The notes: generated by a model not told the origin, from the letters alone. Shown: positions 35,573 through 43,569, counted from the first letter of the stretch. The stretch is 64,000 nt of DNA from Saccharopolyspora endophytica (GCF_018070075.1 NZ_JAGPXE010000010.1:62001-126000), one strand, 5' to 3'. Program-made: numbers and translations.

Positions 35573-36420
35573 AGCTCCAGCTTCTCGATCACTTCGGCTG
35601 GCTTGGGCAACTCAGCGCTGGCGTCACCGGTCGGTTCTAGCGGCAGAGGCAGGTCGGTGCGCATGCGGATGAGGTCACGCCAGGCCAAGACCTGCTGCCA
35701 CTGCTGCTCGACGAGCTTCCCCTTGGCACCGGCACCGGCGAGCCGACCGGAGGCCGGCAGGTCATCAAGGCTGAGCCCTCCGTCGAGAAGACGGGCAGCG
35801 GTGGCCGCGCCGATGCCGCGGACGCCGGGAATGTTGTCGGCGGGATCGCCTTTCAGCGCGCAGAAGGATGGCCATTGCGCTGGACCGACGCCGTAGCGGG
35901 CGGCCACGTCGTCGGGGCCGATGTGCCTCTTGCCGGGGTGCATCGCCGTGTTGAGCACTCGGACCTGCTCATTGAGCAGCTGGTAGTAGTCGCGGTCGGT
36001 GGAGAAGATCCATGCGGGTCGGTCACGCGTGTGTGTGATGAGGGTGGCGATGACGTCGTCGGCTTCGGCGGTCTCGATCTCGATCCACGGGATGCCGTAG
36101 AGGTGGAGTCCACGCTGGACTACCGGGATCGCTTCCAGGGCCTTGCGCGCACCGTCGTCGAGCTCCCTGTTTGCCTTGTAGTCGGCATCGGAGTCCTGGC
36201 GTTCGACCGAGCCGTGCTCACCATCGAAGACCACGATCACCTCGGGGGCCGCCGGCAGCTCGTCGCGGATCGCGACCCGTAGCAGGGCGAAGAAGCCGAA
36301 GGGGGCGGTGAGGTCACGGGTTTTGTCCCGCGAGCGGATCTCCGCGGGAAACCCGAAGGCTGCTCTCCAGAGCAGGTTGTGGCCGTCGACCAGCAACAAG
36401 GGGACTTGAGCAGGCATCAC
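35566..36420 (-). CDS. 5'-3' exonuclease (FEN/PolI N-terminal type)
   Basis: 284 aa. VDGHNLLWRAAFGFP, VVFDGEHGSVERQDSDADYK, ETAEADDVIATL, STDRDYYQLL and GDPADNIPGVRGIG cover the metal-binding aspartates and the H3TH motif of the flap endonuclease family, with the length of stand-alone enzymes. It cuts 5' flaps or RNA/DNA ends. Its presence between sugar-modifying genes and in ATGA overlap with a glycosyltransferase is odd and argues that nucleic acid is somewhere in the pathway. Confidence 0.88.
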   Translation of the reverse strand: MMPAQVPLLLVDGHNLLWRAAFGFPAEIRSRDKTRDLTAPFGFFALLRVAIRDELPAAPEVIVVFDGEHGSVERQDSDADYKANRELDDGARKALEAIPVVQRGLHLYGIPWIEIETAEADDVIATLITHTRDRPAWIFSTDRDYYQLLNEQVRVLNTAMHPGKRHIGPDDVAARYGVGPAQWPSFCALKGDPADNIPGVRGIGAATAARLLDGGLSLDDLPASGRLAGAGAKGKLVEQQWQQVLAWRDLIRMRTDLPLPLEPTGDASAELPKPAEVIEKLELW

Positions 36421-37538
36421 CGCACCGCCTTTACAAACAACTCGGCGACTGTGGTGGGCTGGAAGTCCCTCGTCCGGTAGTACGCAGCCCTGGACAGGTG
36501 CCGGTAGCGTACCGGATCACCCAGCAGGTCCTCGGCAGCCTTCCACAGCGCGTGTTCACCACCTGCCCGCGGGACGACCACGCCGCCCGCTTCGGGGCCT
36601 TTACCAATCAGGGAGGGCAGGTGGTCGATGTCGAAGCAGACCACGGGGGTGCCCACCGACATGGCTTCCAGCGCGACGAGCCCGAAGGACTCTCGCCGGG
36701 AGGGCACGATCACCACGGCCGCCTCGGCAAGCCAGGCGGGCACCTGCGCCCAGCTGATACCGCCTGATCGCAGGTACACCCAGGGGCTGTGCGCTGCGGC
36801 GTGCTTGCACCGGGACCACTCGTCGCCTTGGGCGCCGGATACGGTCTCGAACCCGGCATCGGCGACCACAACCTCAGCCGGACGTTCGAGCGACCGCGCC
36901 TCATTGACCAGAGCTGGGATGTTCTTCTCTGCCCCGAGACGGCCCAGTACTCGGATCGGACCTCGTCTGCGCAGCGCCTCCCGAGCAGCCTCGTCCGGGC
37001 ATGGATGCTCGTGCAGCAGGCCGTTGGGGATCACCCACCAGCCATCGGTGTCATAGTCCCGCTCGCGGGCTTGGTCGAGCACCGTGCTCGATGGGGCGAT
37101 CACGTGCTCGACGCTGGCTAACGCGACGGCTAGGTCCTCGTCGTGCCCGATGACGTGTGTGGCGAGGACCGAGCGCGCTCGATGCTGGACAGCCACCCGC
37201 CCCAGGCCCCACAGGGCGTCCACGTACACCGCGATGTCGACGCCGTGCGCATCGAACGTGGCGGTGATCTCTCGGTGCAGCCGGTCGCCTGCCCCGTGAA
37301 TGGCTCGGCGCAGCGTGTCGTCGTCGCATGGGAACGAGGCGGCGAGGGTGTTGAGCTGGATGACGTCGGGGTCGAGTTCCGGCTGCTCGGCGGCGGTGAG
37401 GACCATCGCGTGATGGCCGAGCTGCCGCAGACCCTGCGCCAAGGCCGCGGTGGCGCGTTCCATGCCTGCCGGTGCATTGGGCGTGTAAGACGCAAGCAGG
37501 AACGCCACGGTCAACGGAGGGTCGTATGCTTCAGTCAC
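36417..37538 (-). CDS. GT4-family glycosyltransferase
   Basis: 373 aa; GTG start in GTGA overlap with the phosphoribosyltransferase gene; the long upstream open frame is shadow. GT-B fold: FLLASYTPNAPAGMERATAA, WVIPNGLLHEHPCP, GPIRVLGRLGAEKNIPALV, and the donor-binding end IVPSRRESFGLVALEAMSVG. Retaining glycosyltransferase using a nucleotide sugar; acceptor unknown. Confidence 0.88.
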   Translation of the reverse strand: MTEAYDPPLTVAFLLASYTPNAPAGMERATAALAQGLRQLGHHAMVLTAAEQPELDPDVIQLNTLAASFPCDDDTLRRAIHGAGDRLHREITATFDAHGVDIAVYVDALWGLGRVAVQHRARSVLATHVIGHDEDLAVALASVEHVIAPSSTVLDQARERDYDTDGWWVIPNGLLHEHPCPDEAAREALRRRGPIRVLGRLGAEKNIPALVNEARSLERPAEVVVADAGFETVSGAQGDEWSRCKHAAAHSPWVYLRSGGISWAQVPAWLAEAAVVIVPSRRESFGLVALEAMSVGTPVVCFDIDHLPSLIGKGPEAGGVVVPRAGGEHALWKAAEDLLGDPVRYRHLSRAAYYRTRDFQPTTVAELFVKAVR

Positions 37539-38113
37539 GTGATCACCTGCTTCGGAAGTGGGAGCGGCGTGGTCGAGTGACCTGCGGGAACGTCCTCCCA
37601 CGGGAATACGACCCAGTCGGCGACGTCCCAGCAGTAGAGGTCGGGCGGAGTCGATGCGCCGCGGTTGCGGCACAGGGCACAGGTGAGGAAACGGGTGTTG
37701 GGCTCGGCCCAGGGCCGGAGGGCATCGAGGACGGCGGTGAAGGTGGCGCCGGTGCCGCAGATGTCGTCGACCACCAGCACGGTTCCTGTGAGCCGATCGA
37801 GCTGCCAGGAGTCGAGGTCGCAGGTCACGGTTCCGGTTGCCGGGCTGTACGGCGCGTCGGTGGCGTTGTGGCTGGCGCGGATGATGTGCGTCTGCACGTC
37901 CAGGCGCGCGGCGATGCGGTGGGCAGGAGTGGTCCCGCCGTGCGCAATACCGATCACCGCGCTGACCGTGTCCATCCCGGCGCTGGTGGTGAGTTGACCA
38001 GCTGCGGTGGCCAGCAGGTCGCACGCCTGCAGCATCACGGAGTTGTGCAGCTGCCACAGGCGGTGGCGCTCGAAGACGCGATCTGGAGCGGTCGAGGTGG
38101 TGCTCATGCTCAT
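37535..38113 (-). CDS. Phosphoribosyltransferase
   Basis: 192 aa from the ATG overlapping the radical SAM stop; another ATG lies 2 codons on. PRPP-binding loop TVLVVDDICGTGATFTAVL at 111-129 and an upstream AVIGIAHGGTTPAHRIAARL. A CALCRNRG ... YC segment near the end may bind metal. Could attach or remove ribose-5-phosphate on a purine-like base; preQ0 or a derivative is a natural candidate given queC in the same operon, but this is inference. Confidence 0.82.
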   Translation of the reverse strand: MSMSTTSTAPDRVFERHRLWQLHNSVMLQACDLLATAAGQLTTSAGMDTVSAVIGIAHGGTTPAHRIAARLDVQTHIIRASHNATDAPYSPATGTVTCDLDSWQLDRLTGTVLVVDDICGTGATFTAVLDALRPWAEPNTRFLTCALCRNRGASTPPDLYCWDVADWVVFPWEDVPAGHSTTPLPLPKQVIT

Positions 38114-39084
38114 GCCGAACCATCCATCCCGGTCAGCGCCAAGTCGGAGGGGTTGGTCAAGGCGCGCAGGGTGGTGATGCGGTCGGCAGTCGGGTCGTTG
38201 CGCCACACGCGCCCGTCGGCTCGGACGACGGTGAAGCCCCCTGCGTCGTCGCGGGTTCGCAGCCGGACAGTGACGGCGTCGGGGATGTCGAGGTCGGCGA
38301 CGGTGGCGGCGGCTTCCTCATCGGTGAGTTGTTCGGCTCCTGCCAGCGTGGTGCCCTCGCCGATCGGAAGCATCTGCAGGAAGGTCACCCCTTGTGCCCC
38401 CAGGCTCGCAGCGAGGTCGACCATGCGTTGCGCACTGCCGCGAGTGGAGGCCATCAGGACGACCTGCAGCTGTGTGGGGATGCCGTGGGCAACAGCGGCT
38501 CGGATGCCGGCGACAGCACGGTGAAAACTGTCCGCTCCGCGCCAGCGGTCATGGGAATCTGCCTCGGGACCGTCCAGGCTGACCCGTACGGCGTCGACCT
38601 GTCCGGCCAATGCTTCGGCACGCCGCTGCAGATGCCAGCCGTTGGTGGTCACGCTCACCACACACCCGGCGCTGGTCAGCGTTGCCGCGAGGTCGCCGAG
38701 GTCACGTAGCAGCAGCGGCTCCCCTCCGGAGAGATCCACGGCCAAGACGCCGGACTCGCCGAGCAGGGCGGCGATCCGCTGACGATCCTTTCGGGCGAGT
38801 TCGCGGACCGTCTTGTCGTCCAGGCAGTGAGGGCAGGCAAGGTTGCAGCGAACCAGCGGGGACCAGCACACGCTGACTGGAACATCACGGTCCAACTCGC
38901 CGGGGTGGATAGTGGGCCAGCGCGCCCCCGAACTCCCGGGCAGTCGGGCTCGCCCGAGGGTGATCAAGTCTTCGGTGCGGTGTGTCAGCCCGGTCAACGG
39001 GTCATGGACGTAGCGGGTGTGGCCGCAGACACCGGTGGCGAAGACCCGATGCGTCGTGGCCATGGTGTGCTGAAGCGTTGTCAT
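38110..39084 (-). CDS. Radical SAM enzyme
   Basis: 324 aa; ATG in ATGA overlap with the GT2 gene. Cluster motif CNLACPHC (C80, C84, C87), LSGGEPLLLRDLGD, VSVTTNGWHLQRRAE, AVRVSLDGPEADSHD. Resembles MoaA/PqqE-like proteins; the C-terminal region has no extra Cys cluster, so it is not a typical SPASM enzyme. Substrate unknown. Confidence 0.87.
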   Translation of the reverse strand: MTTLQHTMATTHRVFATGVCGHTRYVHDPLTGLTHRTEDLITLGRARLPGSSGARWPTIHPGELDRDVPVSVCWSPLVRCNLACPHCLDDKTVRELARKDRQRIAALLGESGVLAVDLSGGEPLLLRDLGDLAATLTSAGCVVSVTTNGWHLQRRAEALAGQVDAVRVSLDGPEADSHDRWRGADSFHRAVAGIRAAVAHGIPTQLQVVLMASTRGSAQRMVDLAASLGAQGVTFLQMLPIGEGTTLAGAEQLTDEEAAATVADLDIPDAVTVRLRTRDDAGGFTVVRADGRVWRNDPTADRITTLRALTNPSDLALTGMDGSA

Positions 39085-40094
39085 CGCAAAACCTCGCAGG
39101 AGTGCAACAGGGAATTCATCGAGGCGGTGAACGCGGCGCTCCGTCCGGAACGCGCTGGCTCCGCAAGCAGGGCGCGATAGCGGGCCAGGGTGGCGTGCCA
39201 GGTGCTGAGCTTGTGCTGCCATTGCTCGGCGGCGTCCGGCGGATCGAAATGGAACCCGACCGCTTGGCGCAACGGGATCACCAGGTGCCCGGCGGCGATG
39301 AGACTGGCGCCAAGATGGGTGTCCTCCATGCCCCAGCCGATGCGCCCGAACTCTGGGTCGAAGCCGCCGACGTCCAGGACTGCGGTGCGGGGCACGGCCA
39401 GCAGAGCAGTGACGACCATGCGGGGCAGGTCCCAGTCGTAGTACATCCGACCGTGCCCCAAATCGCGAAAGTCGCGGGTGTGCTCCAGCGGCCGGCCGTC
39501 GATGGGTTCTCGCAGCGTGATGCCGCTGTAGAGCAAAGGGGTGTTCACCGGTGGCTGCCAGGTGACCCGGTGATCCGCAGCAAGCTCCGGGCCGGCGTCC
39601 GGAGCAACGCCGTACCGCAGGTTGTGGCGGAATCCGATGAGAACGGCGTGGTCGGTGGCCCGCGCCCCAAGGTCGGCCACCGTCCCGGCCGGCAGGAGCA
39701 TGTCGGCATCGACGTAGACCACGGTTTCGCCTTGGGCAAGGTAGGTGCCCAGATTGCGGGCGGTAGCCGCACCGCAACGGGTGGGAAGCCGTAGTCCTGT
39801 GGTGACGGCCGGATGCGTGGCGATGACCTTCGCGGTTGCGTCGGTTGAGGCGTCGTCAACGACGATCACCTCGAAGCGACGCCCGTACGTTTGCGCCTGC
39901 AGCGCGTCGAGAACCTTCGGCAGGCAGTAAGCAACGTTGCGCGCGGGAAGGACCACCGACAGGCGCCGACCGCCCACCCAACTGGAGGGAACGGGGCGAT
40001 GCCAGGCGACTCCGGTGGCCTGTTCGAACTCCTGTGTGTGCCTCGTGTGATCGTTTCCGCGGTGGCGCAAGGCTTTGTGGAGCGACGAGGTCAT
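39081..40094 (-). CDS. GT2-family glycosyltransferase
   Basis: 337 aa from the ATG overlapping the upstream stop. GT-A fold: LSVVLPARNVAYCLPKVLDA, VIVVDDASTDATAKVI, RNLGTYLAQGETVVYVDADM (DxD-type), then WGMEDTHLGASLIAAGHLVI. Inverting nucleotide-sugar transferase. Two glycosyltransferases of different folds in one operon imply at least two sugar transfers or alternative sugars. Confidence 0.86.
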   Translation of the reverse strand: MTSSLHKALRHRGNDHTRHTQEFEQATGVAWHRPVPSSWVGGRRLSVVLPARNVAYCLPKVLDALQAQTYGRRFEVIVVDDASTDATAKVIATHPAVTTGLRLPTRCGAATARNLGTYLAQGETVVYVDADMLLPAGTVADLGARATDHAVLIGFRHNLRYGVAPDAGPELAADHRVTWQPPVNTPLLYSGITLREPIDGRPLEHTRDFRDLGHGRMYYDWDLPRMVVTALLAVPRTAVLDVGGFDPEFGRIGWGMEDTHLGASLIAAGHLVIPLRQAVGFHFDPPDAAEQWQHKLSTWHATLARYRALLAEPARSGRSAAFTASMNSLLHSCEVLR

Positions 40095-40546
40095 GTCCAC
40101 CCCCAGGTATCGAGGACAGCTGCGGCCCCATGCAAATCCCGTGGGGCAGCGATCCAGGACAGGCGGATTGCGTCGAGGCGCTGCACCACGGGCTCCAGGG
40201 CGAAGAGGTAGAGGGGTTCGACCAGTGCCAACACGTGGGTTACGCCAGCCAACTCATCGTCGAGCTGTGGAGCTACGCGCTGGCGCAGGGCGTACGCGTC
40301 GGCCAGGTTGGTCAGGCGGCGGTCGTAGTTGACGACGTGTGAGTCGGCGTGGAGCAAGCCGTAGAACGCCGAGATGATCCGAATCCGCTGGCGGAATCGG
40401 GTGTCGTCTCCGAGGCGATCCCGAAGTCCGGGTATGCACCCGCCCTCGTAGAGATCCAGGGCGGGTATCGGTTCCGTTGTCGGCTTCTTTCGCCGTGAGC
40501 AGCCCGCGATGATCAAGCCGCGTTCGACGGGAACGGGTGGGGTCAT
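40091..40546 (-). CDS. DUF6884-like protein
   Basis: 151 aa; ATG in ATGA overlap with the FGE-like gene; the upstream part of the open frame is shadow. Begins GLIIAGCSRRKKPTTEPIPA and continues DLYEGGCIPGLRDRLGDD, RIISAFYGLLHADSHVVNYD. This resembles the DUF6884 group, which I associate with nucleic-acid or base-handling proteins such as YaaA-like and tRNA-guanine transglycosylase accessory domains. Conserved Cys-Ser-Arg-Arg-Lys-Lys near the start. Function unknown. Confidence 0.6.
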   Translation of the reverse strand: MTPPVPVERGLIIAGCSRRKKPTTEPIPALDLYEGGCIPGLRDRLGDDTRFRQRIRIISAFYGLLHADSHVVNYDRRLTNLADAYALRQRVAPQLDDELAGVTHVLALVEPLYLFALEPVVQRLDAIRLSWIAAPRDLHGAAAVLDTWGWT

Positions 40547-41103
40547 CGTTCGCGGACCACCCTGAACCCGATGCCGGACGAACGGAGTTCGGCCGGGGCG
40601 GAGTTGAGGAACGTGCACCGCGCGTACAAGGGCGGCGAGGCGTAGGAGCCACCGCGGATCACGAATCCGTCGCCCATCGTGGAGCTGGCGGTCCACTCCC
40701 AGACGTTGCCTGCCACGTCGAGCATCCCGTCGGGTGTTGCCCCGTCGGGATGGGCGGTCACATCGGTTGCATCCCCATGCCCTGAGCCCTGGAGGTTGGC
40801 CAATCCGGGACTCCAGGGCGCGTTGCCCCATGGCCACACCCGTCGGTTGGCGCCGGAAGCCATCCACTCCCACTCCACCGATCGGGGAAGCCTTCCTCCG
40901 AGCTGGCACGCGATGTGAGAAGCCGTGGCCTGGTCAATATCGGTGACCGGGCGTTGCTGGTGCCGGTCGTCGCCCAGCTGTTCTTGGGTGATCGGCGTGC
41001 GTGTCCACACCAGCGTGGGCACCGTGACGGGGCGTGCTTGATCTCCGAACAAGCAGGTGCCGCCCGGGATTTCGATCCAGTCGAAACTCATCGCGCTATC
41101 CAT
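40543..41103 (-). CDS. Formylglycine-generating-enzyme-like (SUMF1/EgtB/PvdO) protein
   Basis: 186 aa from ATG; ATG at 41091 is an alternative. C-type-lectin-like FGE fold motifs in order: GRLPRSVEWEWMASGANRRV (70-89), PWGN (91-94), VAGNVWEW (130-137), RGGSY (150-154), GFRVVR (179-184). It is shorter than true FGE or EgtB and has single Cys residues rather than the FGE catalytic pair, so the activity is uncertain. It overlaps the RT-like gene by 8 bp. FGE-fold proteins next to RTs are known as targets in diversity-generating retroelements. Confidence 0.82.
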   Translation of the reverse strand: MDSAMSFDWIEIPGGTCLFGDQARPVTVPTLVWTRTPITQEQLGDDRHQQRPVTDIDQATASHIACQLGGRLPRSVEWEWMASGANRRVWPWGNAPWSPGLANLQGSGHGDATDVTAHPDGATPDGMLDVAGNVWEWTASSTMGDGFVIRGGSYASPPLYARCTFLNSAPAELRSSGIGFRVVRER

Positions 41104-42079
41104 CGATCAAGAAGAGATCTTCGGCATTGGCCTTGCGCCGAATGCGGCTCTTGGCCGCGTTGGGTTCCAGGCGTACTGCGGCCATGGCATCGCTGATGTA
41201 CCAGGCTGTTTCCTCGGCGTCGGACACCGTTTCGGTGAAAGCGCAGTAGTTATCGGCAAACCGAACGACCCGAAGTCCTGTGAGCCTTCTATCTACTTGC
41301 GATAGACGAAGGTTGATCAGGAGCGGTGCAAGGCCGGAACCTGGCACCACTGGACTGGGCAACCCGCCGAGCATGGTGCGGAGAAGACGGAGGAACGTGC
41401 CGTCGTAGACGTACTCGGCGAACCAACCCACCGCTTCATCGACAGCGACTCCCTCGGAGACCTTGGCAGCGTCGAGGTCGGCCACGCATCGGTACCCGCC
41501 CGAGAGCAACTCCGACGCTTGGCGTAGTGCTGTGTTGCGGTTCCGCCGTGGGCGATAGCCCGAGACCCAGTCAGCGAACGCCCGTGCTTCAAGTACCGGC
41601 TCTACCGCGTTTCGCGCTGCTCGGTGCACGAGGCGATCTACCACCGTGGGGATCGCGGTCGGCATGGATTTCCCGGTATAGGTGGGAATCACCAGTTCGC
41701 GAAGCGGGCCAGGCCGCCACGTTCCGGCAACGAGCTGCGCTGCGAGACCCGGAAGTACTTCTCCTGCCTGCCGACGAAGGTCAGCCCAGGTCATTCCGTC
41801 GGCACCAGCGCTGGATGACCGCCGCCCGCATTGACGTAACGCCCGACGGAGATGCTTCTCGCCCAACAGCGGCATCAACGAGTGCGACTGCGGAACCGCA
41901 GGCTTGCTTGCTGGTGTTGCGGTCTCCGAATGCGCTAGAGTCCGTTTCGCCTGAGTGGCGGGCACGATCCCACCACCCGCTGAAGAAGACGCGCACCCCA
42001 GCACACGCGCGTCGGGATGGGAAAGACGGCCCCGCTCAGGTTCGTCCGCACGGTTCGGCTGGGTATCGACTGCCATCAT
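41096..42079 (-). CDS. Reverse-transcriptase-like protein with FADN at the catalytic site
   Basis: 327 aa; ATG in ATGA overlap with queC. The first 65 residues are low complexity. RT motifs follow: GADGMTWADLRRQA (92-105), IPTVVDRLVHRAA (143-155), WVSGYRPRRNRNTALRQA (171-188), VADLDAAKVSEGVAVD (199-214, first Asp), PGSGLAPLLINLRLSQVD (246-263), RFADNYCAF (273-281) and a K310 region. The second catalytic Asp of YxDD is Asn277 (codon AAC). No intron maturase or endonuclease domain follows. Activity may be lost or altered; a structural or RNA-binding role is possible. Confidence 0.85.
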   Translation of the reverse strand: MMAVDTQPNRADEPERGRLSHPDARVLGCASSSAGGGIVPATQAKRTLAHSETATPASKPAVPQSHSLMPLLGEKHLRRALRQCGRRSSSAGADGMTWADLRRQAGEVLPGLAAQLVAGTWRPGPLRELVIPTYTGKSMPTAIPTVVDRLVHRAARNAVEPVLEARAFADWVSGYRPRRNRNTALRQASELLSGGYRCVADLDAAKVSEGVAVDEAVGWFAEYVYDGTFLRLLRTMLGGLPSPVVPGSGLAPLLINLRLSQVDRRLTGLRVVRFADNYCAFTETVSDAEETAWYISDAMAAVRLEPNAAKSRIRRKANAEDLFLIDG

Positions 42080-42843
42080 GCGCACCCCACGGCGTAGGTC
42101 GTCGGGTCGGTCACGCCTGCGTCGTGGAACGCTTCTCGGCGCTCCGTGCACGTACCGCACGTGCCGCACTGGTGCGCGCCGCCGCGATAGCACGACCACG
42201 TCTGCTCAAACGGAACGCCGAGGGTGGCGCCCAGTCGCACGATGTCGGTCTTGGTGCTGGCCAGAAACGGGGCGACCAGCTGGAAGTCTTTGGGGAGATG
42301 GCCTTCGTTAGCGATGTTCGCCGTTTGAGCGAAGCTCGTGGCAAAGCGCTCCCGGCAGTCCGGGTAGATCGGGTGATCGCCGGCGTGAGCACCGAATGCG
42401 ACCGCGTCGGACTGCGTGACGACCGCCAGAGCCACCGCGATGTCGAGCATTATGGCGTTGCGGTTGGGAACCACGGTCGCCCGCATCGACTCGTCGGTGT
42501 AGTGGCCATCCGGAACCCCTACTCCAGAGTCGGTCAACGCCGATCCGCGGAGCACGCGTCCCAGCGCGGAGAGGTCGACCACCTCGTGCGGCGTCGCCAG
42601 GGCCGACGCAGTTGCCCCCGCGTAGCGAAGTTCGACTCGATGACGTTGGCCGTAATCGAAAGACAGAAGGGTCAGCTGCGTTCCGCGAGCGTGGAGCCAG
42701 TAGGCGAGAACGGTCGAATCGAGGCCGCCCGAGACGATCACGACCGCATTGCGAGGATGGCGGTCGATGCCGGGCTTGCCCGGAGCCGCGAACGTTTCGA
42801 TCTGGTGTGAGTGCGAGGAAGCAGTGTCGATGGTGGCGCTCAT
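42076..42843 (-). CDS. queC: 7-cyano-7-deazaguanine (preQ0) synthase QueC
   Basis: 255 aa from the ATG following ggaga. ATP-pyrophosphatase motif VSGGLDST (37-44), FDYGQRHRVEL, PNRNAIMLDIAVALA, and the zinc cysteines C219, C227, C230, C233. Converts 7-carboxy-7-deazaguanine to preQ0. All key residues are present. With queE and queD in the neighbouring co-regulated operon this gives the preQ0 pathway from 7,8-dihydroneopterin triphosphate; no folE, queF or tgt is seen here. Confidence 0.93.
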   Translation of the reverse strand: MSATIDTASSHSHQIETFAAPGKPGIDRHPRNAVVIVSGGLDSTVLAYWLHARGTQLTLLSFDYGQRHRVELRYAGATASALATPHEVVDLSALGRVLRGSALTDSGVGVPDGHYTDESMRATVVPNRNAIMLDIAVALAVVTQSDAVAFGAHAGDHPIYPDCRERFATSFAQTANIANEGHLPKDFQLVAPFLASTKTDIVRLGATLGVPFEQTWSCYRGGAHQCGTCGTCTERREAFHDAGVTDPTTYAVGCA

Positions 42844-42965
42844 ACTCTCCGGATTCCTTGATCGGTGGTGCGCGGTGAAGGTGAAGGTCGGGGCGCGCTT
42901 CACCCCCACCGCGGCTTGTGTGCTGCGGCTGCGAAGCCGGCGGCGGTGTGGAAGCTCGGGAAGAC

Positions 42966-43244
42966 CTATGCGCCGAAGCGGCCTCGCGGAGCGCTCGTGG
43001 TCGCTTCAGGCGACACGGCGGCTGACCGGAGTGCTCGACGCAAACGCCCAACGTCGAGGGGTTGCACGACAACGGGGCCGTGCGCTGGAAACTCGACCCG
43101 AACATTGCCGCCTGGCAGCTCATGGACGGTGATGTGTGCCCGTCGTCCACGGCCATCCTGGCAGGGGATGCGGTCGTGCACGTGTGCGTTCTCGCCACGC
43201 ACGAGCCAGCGTCGACGGGTCGTCAGCAGTCGTCTCATCAGCAC
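42966..43244 (-). CDS. Small basic protein, first gene of the preQ0/RT operon
   Basis: About 92 aa from GTG at 43244, five bases after ggagg; an ATG at 43247 is too close to the site. Sequence is Arg-rich at both ends with a central beta-rich segment (RRAHITVHELPGGNVRVEFP). It lies 122 bp upstream of queC on the same strand. No family recognised; could bind nucleic acid. Confidence 0.5.
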   Translation of the reverse strand: MLMRRLLTTRRRWLVRGENAHVHDRIPCQDGRGRRAHITVHELPGGNVRVEFPAHGPVVVQPLDVGRLRRALRSAAVSPEATTSAPRGRFGA

Positions 43245-43481
43245 CATGTCCTCCGAATCGATCGATACGCGGAGGGCGGCGCGCTTGCACCGACCGGGCG
43301 GTGCGGGATGACACGCGGTGCGAGCCGACGGTCTACGCAACGGGATCGTGGCGCGCATTCGCCCACGAATCGCTGGGGGAGCGTCACAATGTCTCCTCGT
43401 AAGCAGCGAGCCCCTTATTCAGGTCCGAGCACCGCTCTTGGCCCAGCGGTCGGTGTCCGCCTCGGTGGGTGCTCAGCTGGT

Positions 43482-43569
43482 AGTCAACCGGTGGGGTGCG
43501 CGATGAACCAGAGCAGAATCGCTGCACAGATGCTGCACGATTGCTGCGCGAATACCCTATGACCTGCGC
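43482..43569 (-). promoter_or_regulatory. Shared regulatory element with 11-bp repeats, copy 2
   Basis: agtcaaccggt (43482), 14 bases, accagagcagaat, then tcgctgcacag / atgctgcacga / ttgctgcgcga (11-bp period, three units), then tgacctgcgc at 43560. Matches the copy at 31812-31898 block for block with a 1-base spacing difference. It lies about 240 bp upstream of the first gene of the minus-strand preQ0/RT operon, and just upstream of an XRE remnant on the plus strand. Confidence 0.65.

Noticed and set aside
36417..39777. Very long versions of the GT4 and radical SAM genes (to 38123 and 39777)
   Set aside because: The extra parts are out-of-frame shadows of neighbouring genes; ATGA/GTGA overlaps fix the true starts.
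40543..42079. A full diversity-generating retroelement
   Set aside because: No adenine-mutated template repeat of the FGE 3' end was seen nearby, the variable-type codons (AAY) are not enriched there, and the RT lacks the family's typical motif 4; kept only as a low-level idea.
41326..42810. Long plus-strand open frame of 494 codons opposite the RT and queC genes
   Set aside because: It is antisense shadow: Arg/Pro/Gly-rich, no ribosome site, no domain, whereas the opposite strand has clear RT and QueC motifs.
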